A stretch of DNA of 29,642 bases from CAYZIB01 sp964478425. GTDB lineage: Bacteria > Bacillota_I > Bacilli_A > Acholeplasmatales > WRBM01. A program made the position numbers and the translations under genes. Below the pieces are notes generated by a model that worked only from the letters and a program-made list of their open reading frames with translations, searched no databases and was not told where the DNA came from. The DNA is taken from positions 1 to 29,642 of the forward strand of contig CAYZIB010000014.1 of NCBI GenBank assembly GCA_964478425.1, read 5' to 3'. This document shows, in pieces, positions 1-7,356 of the stretch (position 1 is the stretch's first letter; each line of letters starts with the position of its first letter).

Positions 1-888
1 GCAGGTTATGCCAAATATGAAACATTTCCAATTTGGAATTTACCATTAAAACATCCAGTTAATTTAGCATATGAAGCAGCTACTGTTGAATTGAATGATG
101 TAAATATGATTGACCCATTTCATTTAGAGTTTTACGGAAAAATGGCTATAAATTATAATAGAGATGTTGAAGTATTTCCTCTTTTAAAAGCAATATTTGA
201 AAAAATTTATGGCAAAAGCCCATATCAATCTCCAACAGATATGGGAGTTAATATGGCTGGTTTTGCCATAAAAAATGATGATGAAGCAATTAAAGCTAGT
301 AAAGATGAAATAATTAGAAGATATTATCAAGCATTAAAAAATAATTATTTTGGTAAATTCTCTGATTTATGTGTAGAAAAAGAAGAGATTTTAATGAATC
401 AAATAGGAGTTTCTATTGAAGATAGAAAATGCGTTGTTGAATGTCTTAAAAAGAAAGAAAAAGAAAATGTTCCTTGTATGGCATTAGAATTAAATAACGG
501 AAAAATTATCACAAGTAAAAGATCACTACTATTTGGTGCACCAGCTGCTTTAATATTAAATTCATTAAAATCACTAGCTAAAATTGATGATACACTAACT
601 CTTATTTCACCAAATGTTATTGAACCTATTCAAGATCTTAAAGTTAATGGCCTTAATAATAGAAATCCAAGATTACATGCTGAAGAAGTATTAATTGCAT
701 TAGCTATTCAAGCTACAACTAATTCATTATCAGAATTAGCTTTAAAACAACTTCCTAAACTTAAAGGATGTCAAGCTCATTCTTCTATTATCTTAGCACA
801 ATCTGATTTAAATACTTTTAAAAAACTTGGAATTGAAGTTACAGAAGAACCAATAACACATGCAAAAAGACTTTATAATAAATATTAA
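1..888 (+). CDS. DUF1846 (UPF0371) family protein, 5'-truncated
   Basis: The reading frame is open from base 1, so the gene enters the window already in progress and the TTG at 91 is not its start. About 295 C-terminal residues are present of a family usually near 490-500 residues. Family-like stretches are visible: FPIWNLPLKHPVNLAYEAA just before residue 30, LNDVNMIDPFHLE after it, and SPTDMGVNMAGF further on. DUF1846 proteins are widespread in Firmicutes. Known structures show a Rossmann-like fold, but the reaction is not established, so I give no function. The gene stands alone here, convergent with the next gene across a bidirectional terminator. Family assignment is confident; role is unknown. 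Confidence 0.88.
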   Translation, partial: AGYAKYETFPIWNLPLKHPVNLAYEAATVELNDVNMIDPFHLEFYGKMAINYNRDVEVFPLLKAIFEKIYGKSPYQSPTDMGVNMAGFAIKNDDEAIKASKDEIIRRYYQALKNNYFGKFSDLCVEKEEILMNQIGVSIEDRKCVVECLKKKEKENVPCMALELNNGKIITSKRSLLFGAPAALILNSLKSLAKIDDTLTLISPNVIEPIQDLKVNGLNNRNPRLHAEEVLIALAIQATTNSLSELALKQLPKLKGCQAHSSIILAQSDLNTFKKLGIEVTEEPITHAKRLYNKY

Positions 889-890
889 AA

Positions 891-937
891 AAAAAGCATA
901 TCTTAATAAAAAAAATATTAAATGATATGCTTTTATT
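891..937. terminator. Bidirectional intrinsic terminator between DUF1846 gene and DUF2232 gene
   Basis: The stem GCATATC (896-902) pairs with GATATGC (924-930). A-runs on the left and T-runs on the right let it work for both converging genes. Confidence 0.85.
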
Positions 938-940
938 TTT

Positions 941-1846
941 TTATAAATATAAAATTATTTTTTTAATATCTAAAAAATTAATTAATATGCCAAATAAATA
1001 AGTTATCGGGAATAATAATATTGATAAAATAGAAAAAATATAATATTTATTTTTCTTATTTTTCGATAAAAAAACAATATTAAAAAATGTAAAACATTGG
1101 ATAAATATTAATAAATAAACTAAAATAAACATAATTATCGTAATATTATAAAGAATAATTAAAAATATATTAGAAGTAGTGTTAATAAAATTACTACATA
1201 AAAACATCAATAAAACAATAATATAAAAATAACCATTTTTCTTATTAAATGAAACTTGTTTAATTTTAACAGGTTCTTTTTTCTTTAATCTAATTAAAAT
1301 AAATTCACATAATATAAAAATTATAAAAGTTTTTAATAATGCAATAATTATATAACAAGCTGGAATAATATTTTTTATTAAACGAATTATGATATCTTCA
1401 TTTATATCAGAAAAAAAGTTTTGTAATAACATAACAATTTCATTTACCTCATATAAATTATCCATTCCTATTAAATATGCAAAAACATAAGTCGCTAAAA
1501 AATCAAAAATAAAACATAATAAAATAGTGCTTGAAAAAACTATTATTTTATTATTACAACTCTTATAAAGCTTTCCATATAAAACTCCAATAAATAAATT
1601 AGGTAAAACAAAAAACAGTACATTAATAGGACTTAAAATAAGCAATGATATTAACGTTATAACTATTAAACATATAAATCCATATTTAAATCCATATATA
1701 TAAGAATATAAAGCAATAACAACAGGGACGAAAATAAATATAACACTATCAGCTATATTAAAAAAAGTGTTTAATACTAAAAATAATACAATATAACAAG
1801 CACATAACATTGCACCTAACGTTATTTTAAATACATTATTTTTCAA
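941..1846 (-). CDS. Polytopic membrane protein, DUF2232 (YybS)-like
   Basis: This is a 301-residue, very hydrophobic protein with roughly eight predicted membrane segments, the first at about residues 9-30. Length, the two-half layout with a charged loop near residue 190, and the overall pattern resemble the DUF2232/YybS family, which is distantly similar to the S-components of ECF transporters. The start is a TTG codon with AGGAGATAA seven bases upstream; no better start exists. It lies just downstream of rpoE but is separated from it by a terminator hairpin. Substrate and role cannot be read from the sequence. The membrane nature is certain; the family name is a judgement from pattern and could be wrong. 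Confidence 0.6.
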   Translation of the reverse strand: MKNNVFKITLGAMLCACYIVLFLVLNTFFNIADSVIFIFVPVVIALYSYIYGFKYGFICLIVITLISLLILSPINVLFFVLPNLFIGVLYGKLYKSCNNKIIVFSSTILLCFIFDFLATYVFAYLIGMDNLYEVNEIVMLLQNFFSDINEDIIIRLIKNIIPACYIIIALLKTFIIFILCEFILIRLKKKEPVKIKQVSFNKKNGYFYIIVLLMFLCSNFINTTSNIFLIILYNITIIMFILVYLLIFIQCFTFFNIVFLSKNKKNKYYIFSILSILLFPITYLFGILINFLDIKKIILYL

Positions 1847-1860
1847 AATTATCTCCTAAA

Positions 1861-1885
1861 GAAAAATAGGAATAAAATTCCTATT
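1861..1885 (-). terminator. Intrinsic terminator after rpoE
   Basis: A perfect 9-bp stem, AATAGGAAT / ATTCCTATT, with a 3-nt loop overlaps the rpoE stop codon. It is followed on the minus strand by TTTTTC. Confidence 0.75.
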
Positions 1886-2444
1886 CATCATACATATCTT
1901 CGTAATCATCCATTATTTCATTATATTTATCTTCGTCCATATAATCTTCATCTTCTAATGATTCAGCATCGATTACCAATTCATCATCTTCTAAATCTAA
2001 TATATCGTCATCGTCATCAGATAAATCGTCATCTTCTAAATCTAAATTAGTTTGATCGTCATCTTCTAAATCTAAATCATCTTCATCTTCGTCTTCTTCA
2101 TCTAAATCATTTTTGCTATTAGAATCAAGACTATAATCATCAACTGTTAATCCATCATCTTCATCTTCGTCTTCTTCAATACCTTGATTAAATGATGAAC
2201 CATCTCTTTCCCAAAATTCTATAGGTTGTCTATCTTTTAAATCCCAATTATCATCACCACAATATACAAAATCTGCACATGTAGTTATATCTAAATATAA
2301 TTGTGTCATACTATCAAAATCATCTTCTGATTTTCCTTTTACTTCTAACACTTCTTTAATTAATTTACGAATGTTTTGAGGTGTTCTTTTTTTCTCCATA
2401 AGCATTAAAGCTACTTCGATTAAAGACATTTGTTCTATTTCCAT
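1881..2444 (-). CDS. rpoE: RNA polymerase delta subunit
   Basis: The 187-residue protein has the two-part layout of Firmicute delta. Residues 1 to about 80 are a HARE-HTH domain (SLIEVALMLMEKKRTPQNI near the N-terminus, CADFVYCGDDNWDLKDRQPI at its end). The rest is an almost purely acidic Asp/Glu tail. Delta binds core RNA polymerase, lowers non-specific nucleic-acid binding and speeds recycling and response to initiating-NTP levels. The start is set by AGGAGG six bases upstream of the ATG. It has its own promoter at 2473-2501 and its own terminator, so it is probably monocistronic. The tail contains a 10-residue acidic repeat (see repeat entry). Delta is typical of Bacilli and largely absent from Clostridia, which supports the taxonomic placement. 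Confidence 0.92.
   Translation of the reverse strand: MEIEQMSLIEVALMLMEKKRTPQNIRKLIKEVLEVKGKSEDDFDSMTQLYLDITTCADFVYCGDDNWDLKDRQPIEFWERDGSSFNQGIEEDEDEDDGLTVDDYSLDSNSKNDLDEEDEDEDDLDLEDDDQTNLDLEDDDLSDDDDDILDLEDDELVIDAESLEDEDYMDEDKYNEIMDDYEDMYDE
2025..2077 (-). repeat. 30-bp-period direct repeat coding the acidic tail of RpoE
   Basis: A 23-base segment (2025-2047) recurs exactly at 2055-2077, one 30-bp period later. It encodes the ten-residue unit LDLEDDDQTN followed by LDLEDDDLSD. A degenerate third copy lies at about 1981-2002. This looks like in-frame tandem duplication that lengthens the acidic tail. Confidence 0.8.
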
Positions 2445-2472
2445 AATTTCCTCCTAATTAAATACATTATCT

Positions 2473-2501
2473 ATTTTATATAAACGGACAATTTTTTTCA
2501 A
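2473..2501 (-). promoter_or_regulatory. Vegetative promoter of rpoE
   Basis: -35 TTGAAA (2501-2496), a 17-nt spacer and -10 TAAAAT (2478-2473) lie about 30 bases before the rpoE start, just past the end of bofA. Confidence 0.65.
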
Positions 2502-2508
2502 GTCTTTT

Positions 2509-2676
2509 TTACAAAAACAACAAAATAAGCATTAAAATTAGTCCATATAATCTAAAAAAACTTACTAATCCAATAGAAATTAAATTTATTGGAATAAAAA
2601 AGTTAAAATATTGTCCAATTATATTTATTAACAATAATATAAAAATACCAAAACATAATTTTTTAATAATTTTCAA
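2509..2676 (-). CDS. bofA: BofA-family small membrane protein (pro-sigma-K processing inhibitor family)
   Basis: A 55-codon gene starts at TTG (2676) with GGTGAT upstream and ends in TAA at 2509-2511. The product is two hydrophobic segments around the signature FFIPINLISIGLV, followed by LYGLILMLILL. This matches the IPIN...G..G..G.ILL pattern of BofA proteins. Position supports it strongly: it directly follows recR, as in B. subtilis, where yaaL and bofA follow dnaX-yaaK-recR. BofA works in the outer forespore membrane, holding the SpoIVFB protease inactive until pro-sigma-K should be cleaved. It is shorter than B. subtilis BofA (87 residues). The inhibitory role here is inferred from family and context, and the TTG start is the only credible one in frame. 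Confidence 0.78.
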   Translation of the reverse strand: MKIIKKLCFGIFILLLINIIGQYFNFFIPINLISIGLVSFFRLYGLILMLILLFL

Positions 2677-2714
2677 ATTATCACCATATAATTATATTCT
2701 TTATTTTTATATTA

Positions 2715-3311
2715 TTATTCGTATTTTCTTCTTCCTTCTATTGCTTTTAAAATAGTTAATTCATCTGCATATCCTAAATCACTTCCAACAGGAAGTCCAT
2801 AGGCAAGCCTTGTGATTGTACCTTTAAAATCTTTAAGTAAAATCTTTAAATATTTTGCAGTAGTTTCTCCTTCTACTGTTGCATTTGTAGCAATTATAAT
2901 TTCTTTTATATTATCTATCCTTTTTAAAAGTGGTTTAATATTTAAATCATCTGCTGAAATTCCATATTTAAAATTAATTACTCCATTTAAAATATGATAT
3001 AATCCATGATATTGTTCTAACTGTTCTAAAACCATTAAATCTTTAACATTTTCTAATATCATGATAACTTCTTGATCTCTTGATTTATCATTACACAAAT
3101 CACATATTTCATTTTCTGTAATATTTCCACATATAGGACATCTTTTAATTTTTTTCTTACTATCTATTAAAGCATTTTTAAAAACATTAATATCTTCTTC
3201 ACTTAAATTTAATAATGTATGAAATGCTAATCTTTCAGCAGTTTTATGACCTATACCAGGATATTTTTCAAAAGATTCAATAAGTTTTTCTAATGAATTT
3301 GGATATTTCAT
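2715..3311 (-). CDS. recR: Recombination mediator protein RecR
   Basis: A 198-residue protein of normal RecR length. It has an N-terminal helix-hairpin-helix (YPGIGHKTAERLAFH, 18-32), a four-cysteine zinc finger (C58, C61, C70, C73), a Toprim domain (IMILENVKDL, then GLYHILNG) and the C-terminal ATNATVEGETTA and YGLPVGSDLGYADE motifs. RecR acts with RecF/RecO to load RecA onto SSB-coated single-stranded DNA during gap repair. The start codon overlaps the ybaB stop by one base (TAATG), so translation is coupled. It sits in the conserved dnaX-ybaB-recR cassette. Confidence 0.97.
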   Translation of the reverse strand: MKYPNSLEKLIESFEKYPGIGHKTAERLAFHTLLNLSEEDINVFKNALIDSKKKIKRCPICGNITENEICDLCNDKSRDQEVIMILENVKDLMVLEQLEQYHGLYHILNGVINFKYGISADDLNIKPLLKRIDNIKEIIIATNATVEGETTAKYLKILLKDFKGTITRLAYGLPVGSDLGYADELTILKAIEGRRKYE

Positions 3312-3619
3312 TAGAAGAAACCACCCATTCCTCCCATAGCAGGACCTAATAATTTTTGAGTTTCTTGTTCAACTTTTTTAAAAGCATCATTTAATGCAGC
3401 TTTAATTGCATCTTCTAATATTTCTACATCTTCACTTGATTGTATTGCTTCTTTGTCTATTACAACATTTAATACTTCTTTTGCTCCATTTACTTTTACA
3501 CAAACAACTCCACCACCAGCTGTTCCGAAAAATTCAGTACTTTCTAATTTTCTTTGAGCTTCTTCTGCTTCTTTTTGCATTTTTTTTAATTGTAACATCA
3601 TTTGGTTTTTATTAATCAT
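3311..3619 (-). CDS. ybaB: YbaB/EbfC family nucleoid-associated protein
   Basis: A 102-residue protein with the family layout: a long N-terminal helix rich in Lys/Glu/Gln (MLQLKKMQKEAEEAQRKLE), the strand region TAGGGVVCVKVNGAKEVLNV, and a Gly/Met-rich end. YbaB dimers bind DNA with little sequence specificity. GGAGAA precedes the ATG. The gene overlaps the end of dnaX by eight bases and recR by one, which indicates a tightly coupled operon. The exact cellular role in this lineage is not known. Confidence 0.95.
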   Translation of the reverse strand: MINKNQMMLQLKKMQKEAEEAQRKLESTEFFGTAGGGVVCVKVNGAKEVLNVVIDKEAIQSSEDVEILEDAIKAALNDAFKKVEQETQKLLGPAMGGMGGFF

Positions 3620-5306
3620 TTAAATTCTCCTTTATAATTATATTTTCTTTACCAAAAAATTCCTCAGTAACCTTAGTTATTTCAGATCTTGTATCTAAAA
3701 CTTGTTCATTTGTCTTATATTCATATGATACTTCTAAATCTAAATCTGATAGTTTAGGCTTTTTATCTCCATTTTTCCATTTTTCCATATACTCACTAAA
3801 AATAATATTCCATTTATCTTTAGTTATTGCGATTATATTATCAATTACTTTAGTTTTATTATTAAATAAAGATAATGCTTTATTTAAATTATCTGATGAC
3901 ATTATTTTATTACATGAAATTTTATCATCTAAAACTAATAATATTTCATTACTACTACATGCGACTAAATTTGCATTATATAATAATTTAGATATTTGAG
4001 TATAACCTGGTTTTTCTAATGAATTTAAAAAATTCCAATTTTTAATTAAATTTTCTTTTTTCACTTTATCAGGATTATTTAAAATATATTCTATTTGTTC
4101 TATTTTAACTTTTCCTCTATTTTCAATTTTCTTTTCAACTTTTATAGGACTTTCATTATTATTAATTATTTCAAGTTTTTTTATTCTTTCTTCTAATTTA
4201 TTAATAATAGTAGTATCAAATGTTTCTTTATCATTAATATCATCAGCAAGTTTAATTATTGCTATTTCTAAATACACTCTTTTTAAATTTGTATATTTCA
4301 TATTATTCAATGCTTCATTTAGAATTTGAATATTTTGATATATTTTTTTATTTGTCAATGAACTACTTAAATTTTTAAAATTCTCATTTTTAAAAACTTC
4401 TTTTATTTCTCCTAAAGTTTTATACATTAAAATATCTCTATAAAACAAAATAAAATCATTAACAATATTATTATATTCTTTTCCTTCAATAATTAATTCC
4501 TCAATTATATCTAAAGCTTTAGCAATATTTTTATTTTCAATTAAATTTAAAATTTCTATAATTTTTTTATTAGAGACACTCCCTGCTATTTTATGAACAT
4601 CTTCTTCAGTTATATCATTTTCTTTAAAAGATATTACTTGATCTAGTAAGCTTAATGCATCTCTTACTCCACCACTAGCATGATTACTAATTATATTAAT
4701 TGCTTCATCAGTTATATTAATTTTTTCATTTGAACAAATTTGTTTTAATCTTTTATTAATATTTTCCTTACTAACAGCTTTAAATTCAAAACGTTGACAT
4801 CTTGATAAAATTGTTGAAGGTATTTTGTATGGTTCTGTTGTTGCTAAAATAAAAACCACATGTTTTGGAGGCTCTTCTAACGTTTTTAACAACGCATTAA
4901 ATGCTTGTTGTGTTAACATATGAACCTCATCTATAATATAAACTTTATATCTTCCTTCGCTCGGTAAAAAATTTACATTATCTCTAATTTCTCTTATTTC
5001 ATCTACTCCATTATTACTTGCAGCATCCATTTCAATTACATCAACAAAGCTTCCTTTTTGAATTTCTTTGCAATTATTGCACTCTAAACACGGTTCAATA
5101 TTTGGATATTCTTTGCAATTTAAGGCTTTAGCAAATATTTTAGCAATACTTGTTTTACCTGTTCCTCTAGGACCACAAAATAAATAAGCGTGCGATATTT
5201 TATCATTTTTTAACGCATTTTTTAAAGTTTGAACAATATATTCTTGCCCGATAACTTCGCTAAAACATTTGGGTCTATATGTTCGATATAATGCTTGATA
5301 TGACAT
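3612..5306 (-). CDS. dnaX: DNA polymerase III subunit gamma/tau
   Basis: The 564-residue clamp-loader ATPase carries Walker A GPRGTGKT (45-52), zinc-binding cysteines C64, C73, C76 and C79, Walker B IIDE (124-127) and the SRC motif (168-170). The C-terminal half (from about 370) is a divergent, Lys-rich tau-like region ending at residue 564. It loads the beta sliding clamp and links the loader to the replicative polymerase. It is second in the mnmE-dnaX-ybaB-recR-bofA run, seven bases after mnmE. Its ribosome site (GTAGGTA) partly overlaps the mnmE stop codon. The full-length product looks like tau; I did not establish a frameshift that would make a short gamma form. Confidence 0.97.
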   Translation of the reverse strand: MSYQALYRTYRPKCFSEVIGQEYIVQTLKNALKNDKISHAYLFCGPRGTGKTSIAKIFAKALNCKEYPNIEPCLECNNCKEIQKGSFVDVIEMDAASNNGVDEIREIRDNVNFLPSEGRYKVYIIDEVHMLTQQAFNALLKTLEEPPKHVVFILATTEPYKIPSTILSRCQRFEFKAVSKENINKRLKQICSNEKINITDEAINIISNHASGGVRDALSLLDQVISFKENDITEEDVHKIAGSVSNKKIIEILNLIENKNIAKALDIIEELIIEGKEYNNIVNDFILFYRDILMYKTLGEIKEVFKNENFKNLSSSLTNKKIYQNIQILNEALNNMKYTNLKRVYLEIAIIKLADDINDKETFDTTIINKLEERIKKLEIINNNESPIKVEKKIENRGKVKIEQIEYILNNPDKVKKENLIKNWNFLNSLEKPGYTQISKLLYNANLVACSSNEILLVLDDKISCNKIMSSDNLNKALSLFNNKTKVIDNIIAITKDKWNIIFSEYMEKWKNGDKKPKLSDLDLEVSYEYKTNEQVLDTRSEITKVTEEFFGKENIIIKENLND

Positions 5307-5313
5307 AATATAC

Positions 5314-6645
5314 CTACTTTCCTAAACAAAATCTTTTGAATATTTCATTAATTAAATCATCTGTTGAAACCTCTCCTAATATTAATGCAAGTCGATTCCA
5401 ACATTGTTTTAAATCAATTTCTGCAACATCTATACCTATATTTAAATTTAAAGAATTTAAACAATCTTTTAAACTTTCTATAGCTTTTTTTAATAAATCA
5501 ATTTGTCTTATATTAGTTAAAAAATCCATTTCATTATGAAAATCATTCATTCCTGCTTTTTCATAAATAAGATTTTTTAACTCATCTATTCCTTTATTTT
5601 CTTTTATTGATATATTTATACCATTATATGAATTTTTATTTTCTAAATCACATTTATTTAAAACAATTATATGATTTTTATTTTGTATTAAATTTATTAA
5701 TTCTTCGTCTTCTTTATCTAACTTTTTACTATTATCTAACATTAATATCACAATATCTGCCATATTAACAGATTCAATAGCTTTATCAACACCTATTTTT
5801 TCAACTATATCATCTGTTTTATGTATTCCAGCAGTATCAATTAAATTAACTAATATTCCATTAATATTTAAAGAACCTAATATTTTATCTCTGGTAGTTC
5901 CGGGTATATCTGTAACAATAGCAAGTTCTTCATCTATTAATTTATTTAATAAACTACTTTTACCTACATTTGGTTTACCGATAATAGCAACATCTATTCC
6001 TTCTCTTATAAATCTCCCTGTCTGAGATTTTTCATATATCAATTCCATTTTAGATAATAATGATTTAATCTTAGGAATTAATATTTCAGATGTCATTTCA
6101 ATAATATCATCATATTCAGGATAATCTATATTTACTTCAATTGTACTTATTATTTCAATTAATTCTTCCTTTAAACCAGAAACTAAAGAATAAACTTCAC
6201 CATTTAAAGCTTTATTGGCATATTTTAAACCTTGTTCTGTTTTAGCACTTATTAAATCCATAACAGCTTCTGCTTGTGATAAATCAATTCTTCCATTTAT
6301 AAATGCTCTTTTAGTAAATTCACCAGGTTCAGCCAGTCTTGCTCCGTTTTTTAGTATTAATTCTAATATTTTTTTGGTAACAAAAGACCCTCCATGGCAT
6401 TGTATTTCAACAATATCTTCTTTTGTATATGTTCTTGGTTTTTTAAATAATAATAATAAAACTTCATCAATAATCTCATTATTATCTATAATGTTTCCAT
6501 AAACAACTTCATGACTTTTAACTTTTTTTAAATCTCTTGAAAATATTTTATCTGCAATTTCTATTGCATATTCTCCACTTATTCTGATTATATTAATTGC
6601 TGATTGACCTAATGTTGTTGCAATACCACATATTGTATCTTCCAT
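5314..6645 (-). CDS. mnmE: tRNA modification GTPase MnmE (TrmE)
   Basis: The protein is 443 residues from the ATG at 6645. A longer frame reaches 6669, but AGAGGTGA lies between the two ATGs at the right distance for 6645, and the family N-terminus (MEDTICGIATTLGQSAINII) begins there. Domains are an N-terminal folate-binding domain, a helical domain, an inserted G domain with GKPNVGKSS (223-231), DTAG and NKCD motifs, and the C-terminal CLGK that carries the catalytic cysteine. With MnmG it modifies U34 of tRNAs reading split-box codons. It is the first gene of the operon, behind an extended -10 promoter. MnmG is not in the window. Confidence 0.96.
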   Translation of the reverse strand: MEDTICGIATTLGQSAINIIRISGEYAIEIADKIFSRDLKKVKSHEVVYGNIIDNNEIIDEVLLLLFKKPRTYTKEDIVEIQCHGGSFVTKKILELILKNGARLAEPGEFTKRAFINGRIDLSQAEAVMDLISAKTEQGLKYANKALNGEVYSLVSGLKEELIEIISTIEVNIDYPEYDDIIEMTSEILIPKIKSLLSKMELIYEKSQTGRFIREGIDVAIIGKPNVGKSSLLNKLIDEELAIVTDIPGTTRDKILGSLNINGILVNLIDTAGIHKTDDIVEKIGVDKAIESVNMADIVILMLDNSKKLDKEDEELINLIQNKNHIIVLNKCDLENKNSYNGINISIKENKGIDELKNLIYEKAGMNDFHNEMDFLTNIRQIDLLKKAIESLKDCLNSLNLNIGIDVAEIDLKQCWNRLALILGEVSTDDLINEIFKRFCLGK

Positions 6646-6674
6646 ATTTTCACCTCTTTTAAAAGTCATTAAAT

Positions 6675-6683
6675 ATTATACCA
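6675..6683 (-). promoter_or_regulatory. Extended -10 promoter of the mnmE-dnaX operon
   Basis: TGG-TATAAT on the minus strand (6683-6675) is a full extended -10. No good -35 is seen upstream. The 5' leader to the MnmE start is about 25 bases. Confidence 0.65.
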
Positions 6684-6735
6684 TATTTTTTTTAATAAAA
6701 AAGAATTTATATATAATTCTTTTAATAAAAATGTA

Positions 6736-6765
6736 TAAATAAAAGCATCCACAAAGGATGCATTT
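6736..6765 (-). terminator. Intrinsic terminator after spoVT
   Basis: The stem GCATCC (6745-6750) / GGATGC (6756-6761) has a 5-nt loop. On the minus strand it is followed by TTTTATTT. It separates spoVT from the mnmE operon. Confidence 0.8.
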
Positions 6766-6776
6766 AATTTATTTTA

Positions 6777-7286
6777 TTAGTTTTCTATTTCATTTAAAAA
6801 ATGTTCTAAAATACTTACTATTTTTTTATAGTCAATATCTTTTTTATTAGAAAAAGCTATTATTCCACCTAAAATATCTCCATATATTTTAAAAACTTTT
6901 AAATATCCATTTTGTATAATTAATTCATTAGATATTTTTAGATATTCATTAGATATAAAATATTCTTCGTTTGTTTTTAAAATATTATAGATATTTTTTT
7001 CAATTATTATATTTTCAAAATTTTTTTTACTATAACCTATAATAGATTCATCATTAAAAAGAATAATATCTACATCATATATTTTTTTTAAAGTTAAAAT
7101 TAAAGTATTTATCAAATGTTTTTGATTTTCTAACAAAGAAAATTTATTTAATTCTATATTATTATTTTCATTAATAAATATTTCAATAGAATCTCCACAT
7201 CTTATTTTTAAAACTTTTCTAATTTCTTTTGGTATGACAATTCTTCCTAAATCATCAATTCTTCTTACAATTCCAGTTACTTTCAT
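6777..7286 (-). CDS. spoVT: Stage V sporulation protein T-like transcription regulator (AbrB N-domain, GAF-like C-domain)
   Basis: The 169-residue protein starts with the canonical AbrB-type DNA-binding domain (VRRIDDLGRIVIPKEIRKVL, then RCGDSIEIFI, within residues 1-50). About 115 residues with a GAF-like pattern follow. B. subtilis SpoVT is 178 residues and is a forespore regulator that tunes sigma-G-dependent genes. The neighbourhood pth-mfd-spoVT is the B. subtilis order. The start is odd. AGGAGG lies about 28 bases before the ATG, which is too far. A 3-codon ATG-GAT-ATA-TGA frame ends on the spoVT start, which might couple translation. AbrB-family paralogues exist, but the second domain and the location favour SpoVT. 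Confidence 0.85.
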   Translation of the reverse strand: MKVTGIVRRIDDLGRIVIPKEIRKVLKIRCGDSIEIFINENNNIELNKFSLLENQKHLINTLILTLKKIYDVDIILFNDESIIGYSKKNFENIIIEKNIYNILKTNEEYFISNEYLKISNELIIQNGYLKVFKIYGDILGGIIAFSNKKDIDYKKIVSILEHFLNEIEN

Positions 7287-7327
7287 ATATCCATAATATT
7301 AATTAAATAATATTCCTCCTACAAAAT

Positions 7328-7356
7328 AATTTATGTAAATTAATTATTTTTATACA
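7328..7356 (-). promoter_or_regulatory. Possible sporulation-type promoter of spoVT
   Basis: TGTATA (7356-7351), a 15-nt gap and CATAAATT (7335-7328) lie between the mfd stop and spoVT. The -10 resembles the CATA-A-T pattern of sigma-E promoters, and the -35 resembles TGNATA of sigma-G. The spacing suits neither perfectly. In B. subtilis spoVT is a forespore gene. Confidence 0.3.

Noticed and set aside
3406..3615. Leu-rich plus-strand frames opposite ybaB, recR, mnmE, rsmA, hslO and the beta-helix gene
   Set aside because: They lack ribosome sites and recognisable products and lie entirely opposite well-supported genes, so they are antisense shadows.
3612..6645. SRP RNA (scRNA) gene upstream of dnaX, as in Bacillus
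   Set aside because: dnaX follows mnmE by seven bases, so there is no room for it. No tRNA, rRNA or other structured RNA gene was recognised anywhere in the window.
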